Of a DNA stretch of 64,000 bases, positions 22,451-33,081 are shown piece by piece (positions within the stretch are counted from its first letter, which is position 1; every line of letters starts with the position of its first letter). The position numbers were made by a program, and so were the translations under genes. The notes beneath the pieces are model-generated. The model was not told where the DNA came from. It saw only the letters and a program-made list of their open reading frames with translations, and did not search any database. This stretch comes from Posidonia oceanica (lineage: Eukaryota; Streptophyta; Magnoliopsida; Alismatales; Posidoniaceae). The stretch lies in contig JAZBRS010000050.1 in the NCBI GenBank assembly GCA_037176725.1, positions 15,766,001-15,830,000 of the forward strand, read 5' to 3'.

Positions 22451-23817
22451 GATATGTACACTGAGCCATTAGACTACCCGTGCTCAAGGACCCTCTGCTA
22501 TTGAAGCTTAGGAATCTTGCCTTAGCCTCACCCCATAAATACCTTGTGGGAGAAGGAAAGAAAATGGTTCCACACTGAGATAGAGGCAAATCATAAGGAG
22601 CCCTCTCCCAGTTCATGAATAACAAATCCACACATATCCCTCGAGTCAGGCGCGTTACCCTAGTACAAATTAGGTAGGCATCTAAGGCCAAAACCTAGAA
22701 GCGTAGAAAAGAGGGGAGTGTACCAAATGAAAGAGTGTCTCGGTTCGTCAAGGAACGAGTATCCATTGACCGAGCACTCAGAAGGGGTGAGACTACTTGC
22801 CAAAGTACCCAGAAAAAAAAGCAAAAAGGTTAGAAAAGAAGGCAGCAAAGAAGCTGTCCATGTGCAAGGAAAAAGAAAGAGAGTGGAAAAGACAGTAGCA
22901 AAGAAGCTGTCCAAGAATTAAAAACTGAAATGCTGGGGAATACTAAGCACAGTAGGAATCAACCTTGAACTAGGAGGGGTTTAGGCTTCAAATCTTCAGC
23001 CAACATCTTAGGATAGGGCATGGACTTTCCTTCTACCCACATCCTGCACTGTACACTAAGAGGCAAGGGGCAGAGGCCTAGGTCTAGGGGCAGTTAGGTG
23101 CCAAAGAAAGCCCGTGGTATTTTCTAACTCTAGGATGCACAAGGGACCAAACTGCCAAGGTTTTCCAACATGAGGTCTCCAGTTTCCCAACTTCCCAGAG
23201 GATTCTTCATCTCCCATAAAATCAAAAATTAAAAAAAAATGATAAAATCAAAAATAAAAAAAAATGATAAAATCAAAAATCCAAAAAAAATGATAAAATA
23301 AAAAATCCAAAAAAATGATAAAGTCAAAAATCCAAAAAAAAATGATAAAATAAAAAATTCAAAAATATTGAATAAGGTAAAATTTACCCAACCAACATCA
23401 TCTCATGAAACTGATAACAAGTAAAGGCCAGTGATGCGAAATTTAGGACATTTTACGACTCCACGTTGTACTCGATCCCTCCTATTCAGGACGATCGCTT
23501 GGTATTTGCCTACGACCTAGACTGGGATCTCAAGAAGAGACAGTCCCTCGTTTGACATATCATCTTTAGACAACAAAGCTGAGGCCAATACTTGTTATTC
23601 AAAACCTAAGTTTCCCTTAATTTCTTTCCCATTCATAGCATTAGGTTTGCTTAAAATATGCATTGTATATAGGTTGTCATCAAGTTTTTCATAGCCTTTT
23701 GATTTCATAGTGTTAAAGATGTTTCTGGGTTTCCAGAAGTCAATTTGGACTAGGGGCAATCATACCCCTAGATGAACTAACATGTTTGCTGAGGTAGTAC
23801 AGGAAGGCAGTTCAGGG
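22451..23817 (+). other. Post-pol non-coding region of X, with a block conserved in X, Y and Z
   Basis: The region has no credible gene. It includes an A-rich simple stretch of AAAATCAAAAAT/AAAAAAATGATA units (23225-23365). A block at 23400-23620 is strongly conserved in Y (51230-51440, inverted) and Z (36900-37110): CTCCTATTCAGGA.GATCG, GGGATCTC.AGAAGAGACAG, TTTAGACAACAAA. Conservation without a reading frame suggests an RNA or DNA signal. Confidence 0.65.
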
Positions 23818-23948
23818 ACGTTAAACGAGCAAAAATCAGCATCCAACGTTGGGCGCGCCATCTGAAGCGTATAACGATCAACAGAGGGATGTTGGACGCA
23901 TGACATCACGCGTCTTACATTATAAGAGCCATATTGAGCGTCTTACGT
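23818..23948 (-). promoter_or_regulatory. Palindrome cluster at the 3' side of antisense gene 1 (X)
   Basis: It contains GACGTTAAACG, GCATCCAACGTTGGGCGCGC, GCGTATAACG, GTTGGACGC, GCGTCTTAC. The Y counterpart is 50880-51015. This cluster is not obviously upstream of a TATA box. It lies between the pol side and the antisense cassette. Confidence 0.65.
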
Positions 23949-24069
23949 TTTAACTGTGACTTAAACCGCAGATTTTGGACAGAGGGCCTTTGATCAAATA
24001 TCAAAGCCACCAGGGAGTATTTCTAAACTCAGAACAATCCAAAACACATGAACAAGGACGAAAAATGAA

Positions 24070-24095
24070 ATATATATATATATATATATATATAT
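24070..24095. repeat. TA dinucleotide repeat
   Basis: About 13 TA units just downstream of the antisense gene 1 stop. Y has only a short ATATATAT remnant at the same place (about 50757). Confidence 0.9.
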
Positions 24096-24144
24096 TCCCT
24101 TGAAAAGATACATGGTCCTCAAAAATAAAAATTACAATGATTGC

Positions 24145-25454
24145 CTATCTAACCATCTTCTTCCTTTTCTACGCAGCACGCCCGTCGCTTCAACCCACTC
24201 CTCGGGTTTGGGCAGTAGCTTTGAATACCACTTCCAGTGTGCATCCTCTCATGGTAGGCAAGTCGAAAGAGCAGTTGATGGTCCCGCTGAATCATCATGG
24301 CGGTCCAGAGACGACCAGAGAGCCCGAATGTAGTACACCATTACTGCATGAGATGGAAGACTGCGCTGCCGAACCCGAATACGAGAAATAAAGCTCAGCC
24401 GAGGTGGCACCCCCTTCTTTTGCCCCACCATCTCGAAGTAACGATGAGAGTTGTACACTACAAAGTGGGTGGCCCTATCAGCTCCAGCTCAACTGAAGAA
24501 ACTCGCGCTCGGTGCTTATGAGAAAGGGACGCGAAAGGTGCGGAAATGTCAATAGGGGCAGTGGACAAAGAGCAAATCCTTTCCTCAATCAAATCTGTCT
24601 TCACGGGCCCGAGCCTCGGGAAATGGACCTGCAGCACCTGGAAAGAAGAAAAGGAGAGCCTACAAAATCCCCTCCGGTGGAAACGCTGGTCAGGCCAAGA
24701 TATGTGGCAGCAAGAATGGCCACTGAAGGAGAGCGCCAGAAATGCTCAGTAAGGCCTATTAAGAACTCAGTATGATAGACATCCAAGGAGAAGTCCTTGG
24801 TGACAAATAAGGTGAGGCCTCCGATCAGTAAATGCAGACACACCAGCAGCTGATCCTGAGAGGCAGAGTCCTCAATCCGCCGGAAGCTGAAGTACAAATG
24901 CGTCAAGTTGAGTCTGCGACCTCTGATCACTGGGAAGGTAGGCGGAAGGGTGAAGATACGGTCTATATATGTTTACATATCAGCTGTTTCATGCGGTAAT
25001 GGGAAGTCAATATCTGGCCGGACCGCTCCAATCTGAGTTACACCAAGCAGGCCGTGAACATCATCTACTAGGATTGTCGTCTCACAACCCCCAAAGAAAA
25101 AAGTATGAGTCTCGGGACTTCAGAAGGCACATGAGGCATGAAGCAGGGGCCAGTCCAAGTTTGTGCCCAATAAATCCAAAAGTCCATCAAAGCACGTACG
25201 GGCCAAAACAGATTTCCTCTCTCAAGCCCAAAGCACAAAATCCTTCACCCAAGTGGAATAGTAGGGGAAGTCATTGTCAAAGCAAGGTGTCTTAATAAAA
25301 TTGAGGATTTCCTGCAAAGAAATTCAGAAGCATGAGGAACAAAAGAATATGAAAGGACCAATGAAGAAGATCATACTTTCCCCCTCTTGATAAGGGACAT
25401 CATGTGCCCTTCAATCTCTTCCAAAGGTTTTACGACCCCCTTCTTGTTGTGCAT
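24145..25454 (-). pseudogene. Antisense gene 1 of X: PMD-related protein, two exons, broken
   Basis: Runs opposite to gag-pol. A 26-codon first exon (ATG at 25452-25454) is followed by a phase-0 intron and a long second exon of about 388 codons ending at 24145. The second exon encodes NLDWPLLHA followed by a W-x-PETHTFF-x(4)-EATILVENVHGLLG stretch. This resembles the N-terminal signature of the plant mobile domain (W.PETHTF...GE...TLEDV..LLG). The C-terminus is basic. Lesions include TGA shortly after VKDFVLW, where a CGA is implied. TATA and a palindrome cluster lie upstream. The PMD assignment rests on motif recognition; the function is unknown. Confidence 0.65.
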
Positions 25455-25583
25455 GAAGACATTGGGGACTAAGCTAGAAGCCATGAAAGCAAAAGAGAGG
25501 GAAGGAAGAAGCACAAATTAGGAAGAAATCTGTAAAGAGAAAAAGGAGCAAGTATGCATGAAAATCAAAGGGGTGGCCAAGCT

Positions 25584-25840
25584 TTTATAAGCACAGGAGT
25601 ATTGTCGGAAATCTTTCACGCTGAAATTTAGAAAATTTCGCAAGCATTCCAGAAGATTAGACAAGAACAGAAAAGGAAAGAAAAGTTTCTGGCCTCGCTT
25701 CGTTGTATGCGAGACGATGCGCGTCCAACGTTAGCCGCGCCATTTGACGCGTATAACGTTTAGAGCAGCTACCGACATTGGACGCAGACATTGAAGCGGA
25801 TAACGTTGGCCGCAGTAGATGAGGCGTATAACGTTTTATC
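25584..25840 (-). promoter_or_regulatory. Promoter of antisense gene 1 (X): TATA plus palindrome cluster
   Basis: TATAAAAG on the minus strand (25584-25589) lies about 130 bp before the ATG. Upstream, at 25708-25838, are GCGTCCAACGTTAGCCGCGC, GCGTATAACG, TTGGACGC, GCGGATAACGTTGGCCGC and GCGTATAACG. Y has the same layout (TATA 49264, cluster 49016-49152). Confidence 0.7.
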
Positions 25841-26312
25841 AGTGACTTAAGTTACTGAACTTGGCTGGATTGCCCCCTGATCCGTGATTGAGTTGCATGC
25901 GCCCGTTTTGCCCATTCCAGAGGTTTAACTAAGTTGAAATACATGTGTGAGCGTTGGTTTCATATTTTTTGGATATCTGGGCCAGTCGGAATCTCTGGTT
26001 GCTCGTTTTATCAAGTAAATGACTCGTTAAGGCGTCGACGACTTCAAAATTCAATTCTTAAGCTTCTAGGTGAAATCTTTCCTTATATCTATGTCATTTA
26101 CATACTATTTCACTTGAGTATGCTGGTTTCAAGTTAATTTGAATTAAGGGCTATTATTTTACCATATTGGTCACTTAAGCTCACTTTAGCTTTGAGAAAG
26201 GTAATTTAAAAGCAGTATTTGACAAGTTTACTGAGTGTGCAGAAATCTATATCATTTCAAACTATACAATTATTCTATAAAGTCACCGGGGCATACCCCT
26301 GAAGTACAAAAG
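25841..26312. other. Spacer between antisense genes 1 and 2 (X)
   Basis: No gene. The stretch GGTTTAACTAAGTTGAAATACA and surrounding ~300 bp are conserved in Y (48600-49015, inverted) and in Z (37400-37800). This includes the region directly downstream of the gene 2 stop, so it may hold its 3' end signals. Confidence 0.5.
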
Positions 26313-28848
26313 CTAGGGAGCACTCTCTCCCTCACCCTCAGGAGCCGAAGCAGGAGCTGGAGTAGAAGCCAGAGAAGGGGCAGTAGGGGGACGAGGCGAC
26401 TGTCGAACCGAAACACCTGACGGGGCCCTGGAAACAGACCGAGAACGGTGGCTGCCCGACCGGCTGCTTGGTACAAAAGGAACACGCTCCCCAAGCCTGG
26501 CACCAGCTGAAAAAGCAAACCTCCGGTAGTGCCCAAGGTCAAGATCGAGTTGGGAGATAACGCTCACCGTGCCAAGAGAAGAGAAGCAGCCCAAAATATC
26601 AGATATAAGTAAGGACATGGAAGACATAAAGAAGCGCTACATTAAATCATATCACCTAAGATCGGGCAATCTCAGTGTCCCTATCAGCCACCTGCTGCTC
26701 CAGCTCCCGGATCCGAGCACTGTTAGCAGCGATTGTCCCCTCTAGCTCCTCTAACCTCCCGATGGAGCTGGTGGCTATAAAGTCACCAGTCCGTTCCCTC
26801 AGCTCGCCCTCTAGATAAGCGACTTACAAGCAATGGCGTCACCGCTATCTCCAACTGGGCTCGAGAAGACTGAACCTCCTCCAACAGGGCCGCACGGGAA
26901 ACCACCGCCTCCCCGGGATCTGTGTCCCCCAAAGGAAGGTTCCCGCGCCCAAGGAAGTGGGACCGGTGGAAGATCGTTAGAGAGGAAAACTCCTGGTCTA
27001 CCCACTCAGCCCACTCCGCCTCGTCCTCCTCTGTGGCATCCGTCAGAGCAGGGGAACCACGACGGGCCCAGTCCAGGAGTTGTGGGCCATAGACGTCCAC
27101 CTAGTGGCGAGCACGGCTGCCCCTGCCGCGTGTCTCTCGCCAAACTCGGTGAGGAGGAGGTGAAGCCCGAGCCTGCCGGTGCCCTAGCTGACGTAGCGCC
27201 CTGCCAATCTGCTGGAAGTGGCAGTGGTTCCAGCAGTGGATCCATACGTCCCGGTCGAAATGGCCCGATCACGGGCAATCTCGAAGACGTCCGCATGCTC
27301 CCCCTCAGCATAGGAAGGGCAGGTTCCCGCCCAACTAGCGAGAACTGCCGTCGGTGAAGCGGAATAGGATGGACTACAGGTGCGCCAAGCTCGCCGCACC
27401 CCAAGCGTACTCTCCCACACCCTCCAGGTCCGTCAGAAGAGGAAGGAACCACGCCGAGAGCTTCGAGGAGGAGTGCAAGAAGAGCACTTCCCCGAACAGC
27501 ACTACGAGGAAGACCCGCAGCTGCTGGTCAGCCTCCACACCCGGTTCATCAACTGTCTCCGCCAGCTCACTCACCCGGCGGACCGCGGAAGTAATCACCA
27601 CGAGCAGCTTCCCGCTCATGGCTAACTGGCGTCAAACAAGCTCCTACGCCAAAACCGAGTATCTTGAGTGCACCCTCCCTGTCACTAGTCTGCCCGTGAC
27701 CCGAAGACCAGTCAACCGCACCATGTCCTCAAGGGAGAGGACAAACTCACCCGCCCACGTAACGATCGAGCTCGCCCAAAAGCTCCACCGCTCTGCAACC
27801 GCCTTCAGAAATATCGCACGAATGGGAAAGTCCGGGATGGACAAGAAATGCCCAAATCCCATCCGATCCAGACGCTCCTGCTGGAAAGAAGCCAACAAAG
27901 TGTAGGACCGGCGGACCTGACCCAGTAACAGCGGGTCACAGCCGGTGCGCGACTTTATAAGCAAGTAGGAGAACTATCAGTCAGGATGAAATAATTGAAC
28001 AAAATAAGGAGAAAATAATGAAAAATGTATACCTGCCCCCTAGAAGCCAGTGTGGCAATGGCATACTCAGATCGGAACGCGTCCCTACGCGGTCCCGACG
28101 CCTGCACCTCGTCTCTGGGGATCTGCTCCCGCCAGTAGTCTGGGGGATCCCTCGCGACGCCCTCCGCCTCCCGTCGGACGAAGTCAATTATGTTCCGCCA
28201 CCAGCTGTCGTCCTTACCCAACTGCGCAAGGAAAGAGTCGACTGGCCTCGCCTCGAGCACCTCCGAAGACCCCGCCTCATCTAGGTTGACCTCAGGCCTC
28301 GCCTCTGAGACTGTCTCCTCTGAATCCATCAAACTGATGGAAGTGCTGGAACCAGAGACCGCCTCCGCCGTCGTCTCTACGGCCTCCCCGGAACCAAAGC
28401 CCTCCCCCACGGTGGCCTCACTGGCCGTCGCCTCCGCCTCCACGACGTCGTTGCCAACCACCACCTCGGCCTCCGCGGAACCACCCATGGCAGCCCCCGT
28501 CTCCGCTCCCGCAGCCTTGGCATCACCACCGGATGTCGCCCCGGGCATCGCCACGGCACCACCAGCCTCCACCATGCCTGCCACGCTCTCCTCGGCCTCC
28601 ACGGCCACCCCAGCAGCTGGCTCCGCTACCATAGCCGCCGAGCTCCGCTCAGCAGCCGCCGGACTCACTGCCACAGCCTCGCCGCCGCCTGCCACGACCT
28701 CGCCGACACCTCCCGCCGCCCTTGCCGCCGCGTCCCGCGCCGCAGCAGCCCCAGCCGCCACCTCCACCACCGTTTCGCCGAAAGGGGAGGGACCGGTCCG
28801 AGCTCGTTTGGCCGTCCTAGTGTAAAACAGTGATATGTGCCTCTCCAT
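26313..28848 (-). pseudogene. Antisense gene 2 of X: plant mobile domain protein, broken by deletions
   Basis: ATG at 28846-28848 begins MERHISLFYTRTAK. Exon 1 (28033-28848) encodes a long Ala/Gly/Glu/Val low-complexity tail and then PPDYWREQIPRDEVQASG. Exon 2 starts at 27952 and holds the PMD core: MGFGHFLSIPDFPIRAIFL, AERWSF, GEFVLSLEDMVRLTGLRVTG, WFLPLL.DLE..GEYAWGAASLAHL. Compared with Y, X lost exon 3 with its flanking introns (junction near 27307) and exons 5-6 (junction near 26850). It also has TAG after SVLA and others. The C-terminal exons are coiled-coil and Ser/Pro-rich, ending PEGEGESAP. Confidence 0.8.
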
Positions 28849-28947
28849 GTTCGCCGGAATGGGGAAGAAAGTCACCGGAGAGGTTGCTGTCACTGGAGAC
28901 GAAGAAGGGAAGAAGACCAAATGGCCACCTGCGGTGTAGGACGAGGG

Positions 28948-29112
28948 TTTTATACTTTTCAACATTTTACGCGTGAATCTCAGCGTCCAACGTCTCGGGA
29001 AGAAAGGATGTTATACGCGCCCTATTACGCGTTCAATGTTTTGCGAGTTCAAACGTTAGCCGCTGGCTTTCCAGCGTATAACGTTGGATGCTCCATTTTG
29101 AGCATACAACGC
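28948..29112 (-). promoter_or_regulatory. Promoter of antisense gene 2 (X): TATA plus palindrome cluster
   Basis: TATAAAACC on the minus strand (28948-28953) lies about 100 bp before the ATG. Upstream, at 28969-29112, are GCGTCCAACG, GTTATACGCGC, ACGCGTTCAATG, AACGTTAGCCGCTGG and CCAGCGTATAACGTTGGATG, the last two forming a hairpin. Y: TATA 45213, cluster 45052-45206. Confidence 0.75.
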
Positions 29113-29229
29113 TTTAAGTTCAGGGAAGTGTTCTGAATTCTAATATTCTCATTCAACTCATACAAATTCATTCAAAAGGGACCAAAGAGACGAAATAAAT
29201 TTTATTGATTATAAGTGATACATTTCTAA

Positions 29230-30565
29230 CTACATCTTCTGTCTTTTTGAAGGAAATTCAATAAACAATTTAGGACGCACGCCCTCGTACTAAGCGTCAT
29301 AAGTTGCAAGAGAAATGACTTCACGGTCTGCATTCGAGTTCTACCATGCAGAAAGGACTTGGTTTCGCCCCTTCCCGTCCCAAGTACCAACCTGATAGAA
29401 GACCTGAATTATGTCCCCAGAAGTGTCCCTCAAGCGTGGGAGAATCATATCAGAGAAGCGCAGCAAGGGAGGTATAGCCCGAGGAGTACCCAGCATTGAA
29501 AAGCAGCGCTGAGGGTTGTACCTCACAAACTCGGTCGCCCCAATCAGCGTCAGGAAATACTCCGGGTCAGACACTGTCTTGAAAGACGATGGGGGACTGA
29601 AGGAATCCATTTGGGATTTGACCTCGCAGGCGCATAAGCGGCAAATGAGCTCCTCCAAGGGAAGGCTAGCATCAAAAGTAGGCAGAAGAAAGTGCTCCTC
29701 TAGCCAGCGCAGAATTAGGAACGGTGAGCCAAAGAATGGCCCCCCGAGGCAGGCACTGGATAAGCCCCGGATGGTAAAAGCCAAAACATACTAACTCAAA
29801 CACTTCTCCGGATTGCATATGCAGATGCACATGAGCTTGGCATGGTAGGCACTAATAGTTAGAGCTTCATTTGGGAAGAGCACTAGTCCCCCGATCAGAA
29901 TGAAGACGCATTCCAAGTAAGAAGCCTTAGAGCGGATGCTGTCGCGCTGTTTCCAGAAAATTTTCCACAAAGATGAGAGTTTGATACAGCCATCCAGCAC
30001 CAGGTCCTTCGATACAACAACAGAGCCGAAGATGCGCTTTAAGAGAAAGAAATTGGCAAAAGGTAGGCATCCCTGCAGTAAATGGATGGATCGGCATGTC
30101 GAGTACCTAGGAGGCCGCTCACCTCCTCCAAGAGAATGGTCAATTCCCCCGAAGAAGAAAAGAACGTGTGAGTCAAGGGATTCCACAGCCCACAGAGGCC
30201 GAAGAGCGCCTTCCAGTCAACAAGCTGCCGCAGCTGGCGAAGGACCTGACAAAGACCAGCCTCCTCCAAGCGTTCCCGGTACTTCTTCAAAGCCGAAGAG
30301 CGGAATTGTTGAACCCAGTCCAACTGATAGGCTTTCGAGTCCCGGTCGTTGTTGGCAAAAGATAGGGGCTATAAAGTAAAGAAAAATCAGCAGAAGTACG
30401 AGAATGGGAGTATGTGAAAAAGATGAAAACAGGAAGTACCTTCTCATGCACCAACAGGTTCGTCAAATGGTTGGGTATGGCCTCCAACCGGAGTTGCACC
30501 ATGTCAGAAGGAGAGGAGAAGATGGCCACCTGGAAAGCATGACGTGAGATATCACTCAAATCAAT
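29230..30565 (-). pseudogene. Antisense gene 3 of X: PMD-related protein, two exons, broken
   Basis: The layout is the same as gene 1: a 42-codon first exon, a short phase-0 intron with acceptor TTTATAG near 30366, then one long exon. The exon encodes WVQQF, LKKYRERLEEAGL, then CGLWNPLTHTFFSSSGELTI, LLEEVSGLLG, parallel to gene 1 and to the PMD signature. Lesions: start ATG is ATT (30563-30565), a 16-base deletion near 30050 shifts the frame, TAG replaces CAG near 29793, and TAG truncates the end near 29343. Y keeps other parts, so the ancestral gene was about 430 codons. Confidence 0.68.
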
Positions 30566-30653
30566 GAGGAGAAGCACAAGCCCTAGCAAGCAAAAATCAA
30601 TAAGGGAAGGAAGATAAATGTTTGAACTACAAGATTCAAGGCAAAAGGAGGTC

Positions 30654-30846
30654 TAATATAAGCCGTGGAGCCTTCATCGGAATGGAAACCCAAAGAAAAT
30701 TGGGAATTTACTGCCAAAACGGCGGTGCCCGAACAGGAAAGACAGCAACCTGTCTCGCGACGTTATACGCGGCCGTAATGCCGTCCAACGTTAGCCGCAG
30801 TTCTTCAAGCGTCCAACGTTGAACGCTAACAATCAAGCGTCCAACG
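30654..30846 (-). promoter_or_regulatory. Promoter of antisense gene 3 (X): TATA-like plus palindrome cluster
   Basis: CTTATATTAG on the minus strand (30654-30660) lies about 90 bp before the start. The cluster at 30759-30846 includes GACGTTATACGCGGC, GTCCAACGTTAGCCGC, GCGTCCAACGTTGAACGC and GCGTCCAACG. Y: TATATTAG at 43491, cluster 43303-43395. Confidence 0.7.
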
Positions 30847-30927
30847 AGTCAAAGCAGAATTGAGAGCAGAACAGCAAGAACTCGGAGCACAACCGGGTCA
30901 ACAAAGCAAGCTAAGCCAAAAAGTATC

Positions 30928-31595
30928 CTTTCCGACTCCCTTGGGTCTTCCCCTAGGCATGTTATGTTTTTATTTTCGACTCCCTTGGGTCTTCCCCTAG
31001 GCATGTCATGTTTTTATTTTCGACTCCCTTGGGTCTTCCCCTAGGCATGTCATGTTTTTGTTTTCGACTCCCTTGGGTCTTCCCCTAGGCATGCCATGTT
31101 TTTATTTTCGACTCTCTTGGGTCTTCCCTAGGCATGTCATGTTTTTATTTTCGACTCCCTTGGTCTTCCCCTAGGCACGTCATGCTTTTATTTTCGCTTT
31201 TCGACTCCTTGGGTCTTTCCCTAGGCACGTCATGCTTTTATTTTCGATTCCCTTGGACCATCCTCTAGGCATGTCATGTTTTTTATTTCCAACTCCCTTG
31301 GGTCTTCCCTTAGGCACGTCATGCTTTTATTTTTGATTTTCGACTCCCTTGGGTCTTCCCTTAGGTCTTCCCTTAAGCACCTCATGCTTTTATTTTTGAC
31401 TCCCTTGGGTCTTCCCCTAGGCACGTCATGTTTTTATTTTCGACTCCCTTGGGCCATCCCCCAGGCACGTCATGTTTTTGTTTTCAACTCCCTTGGGCCA
31501 TCCCCCAGGCACGTCATGTTATTGTTTTTGACTCTCTTGGGCCATCCCCTAGGCATGTCAGGTTTTTATTTTCGCCTCCCTTGGGTAATCCCCTC
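30928..31595. repeat. Tandem array, about 14 units of 46-50 bp (X)
   Basis: The unit contains CGACTCCCTTGGGTCTTCCC, CTAGGCATGTCATG and TTTTTATTTT. Y carries the same array inverted at 42185-43230 with about 22 units. Open frames in it are artefacts. Confidence 0.95.
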
Positions 31596-32140
31596 GGCAA
31601 ATAAAGCAAAGATCCCCAGAGCATAATCGGGACACCAAAGCAAAGATCCTCGGAGCATAACCGAGACACCAAAGCACAGATCCCCAAAGCGTAACCGGGA
31701 TAACAAAGCAAATCCAAATCTGAAAGATCCCCGGAACACAACTAGGATAACAAAGCTAACCAATGAAGGAAAAATCCCCGGAGCATAACCGGGATAACAA
31801 AGCAAACCTACCAAGGAAAGATCCCCGTAGCATAACCAGGATAACAAAGCAAACCAATCAAGGGAAGATCCCCGAAGCATAGCCGGGACACCAAAGCAGA
31901 GAACCCCGGAGCATAAATGGAATATCAAAGCAAAGATCCCCGGAGCATAACCGGGACATCAAAGCAAAGAACCCCGGAGTATAACCGGGACATCAAAGCA
32001 AACCCCGGAGCACAACCGGACAAACAAAGCAAGCCAATCAAAAGCAGGTACCCCGGAGCACAACCGGACAAAGAAAGCAAAACCAATCAGCAAAAAGAAC
32101 CCTGGAGCATAACCGGGTTAACAAAGCAAAGCCAACGGTA
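31596..32140. repeat. Tandem array, about 14 units of 35-40 bp (X)
   Basis: The unit is of type GATCCCCGGAGCATAACCGG followed by GACACCAAAGCAAA. The Y counterpart is 41400-42180 inverted, with about 20 units. Unit CCCCGGAG...CCGGG can fold on itself. Confidence 0.93.
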
Positions 32141-32500
32141 TTCGTGAACCCCCTGTTCACTAACTCCCGGGTCAGAAGATGATGGGTTCCATCGAGAATG
32201 TAGGCGGCATTTAATGAAAGGACACTTGATTCTGACGAATAACACCAACGGTATCGATGGACTCGTCGTTCATTGATTCCGGGTCACAGGATGACGATCT
32301 CTGTCGAGAATGTAGGCAACATTCAATGAAAGGATACCTAATTGTGACGAATAGAGCCAACACGGTCGGCAAAGAAAAGATCATTTCCCCTTTTGCCAGG
32401 GAGCATCATGGACCTCTCGTTCACCAACCCGCGCATCATGAGACGACGGTCCCCTGGGAGAGTGTAGGCTAGACTCGAGGAAAGGACACCTGATCATGAC
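32141..32500. repeat. Degenerate repeat of about 110-120 bp, 2-3 units (X)
   Basis: CGAGAATGTAGGC recurs with AATGAAAGGA and TGACGAATA words at 32193-32245 and 32305-32355. A third, more diverged unit (GAGTGTAGGCTAGACTCGAG) is near 32460. Y holds them at 41040-41400. Confidence 0.8.
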
Positions 32501-32724
32501 AAATTGCATTCACGCATGTGTCAGTCCGCCTTGGGTGGCGAGAAAAATTCCTCAGCCAACCCGGTATACAAATTAAAGCCGGCAATGATGGAGGAACCTC
32601 ATTACCTAGGGTCATGCATTGCATATCATGACTCCTTTTGCATTCCCGTCAGCACGCATTCATGCATAGCGCATTGTACTGCATTCGCATTGTACTGCAT
32701 TTGCATTAAGTAGTCGTTGGAATC

Positions 32725-32935
32725 ATTAGTTATCCATTCTGTTAGTTTGACCCCTGCGGGCAATCCCCGTGACATGTCTTTTAGTTTGACCCCCGCAGGC
32801 AATCCCCGTGGCATGTCTTTTAGTTTAACCCCACAGGCCATCCCCGCGGCAGTGTCTTTTAGTTTGACCCTCACGGGCCATCCCCGTGGCATGTCGTTAG
32901 TCTGTTCCCCTTGGGCAATTCCCTTGGCCGTGTTT
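32725..32935. repeat. Tandem array, about 5 units of 43-45 bp (X)
   Basis: The unit is TTTAGTTTGACCCCCGCAGG followed by CAATCCCCGTGGCATGTC. The Y counterpart is 40545-40795 inverted. Confidence 0.92.
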
Positions 32936-33066
32936 CTTTAGCCAACCCTCTTTGTGTCCCATCCAAGTCTTGTGACAGCAGGTATTGGACTTCATTTAGA
33001 ACCCCAGGTAACGCCAAATGGGGGTATTGTCTTGTCTTGTAGATAGCTTCGTGTCGAAGCCATCTT

Positions 33067-33079
33067 CAAGGAGGGGCAA
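33067..33079 (+). other. Polypurine tract of element X
   Basis: AAGGAGGGGCAA stands immediately before the 3' LTR, as expected for the plus-strand primer. The same tract precedes the Y 3' LTR (40459-40471 on the minus strand). Confidence 0.85.
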
Positions 33080-33081
33080 TC

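Noticed and set aside
28190..28825. 211-codon Ala/Ser/Pro-rich plus-strand frame (and 45342-45989 minus in Y)
   Set aside because: Shadow of the low-complexity exon 1 of antisense gene 2 on the opposite strand.
30928..32140. CRISPR-like appearance of regularly spaced repeats
   Set aside because: Head-to-tail tandem repeats without unique spacers, in a plant retrotransposon.
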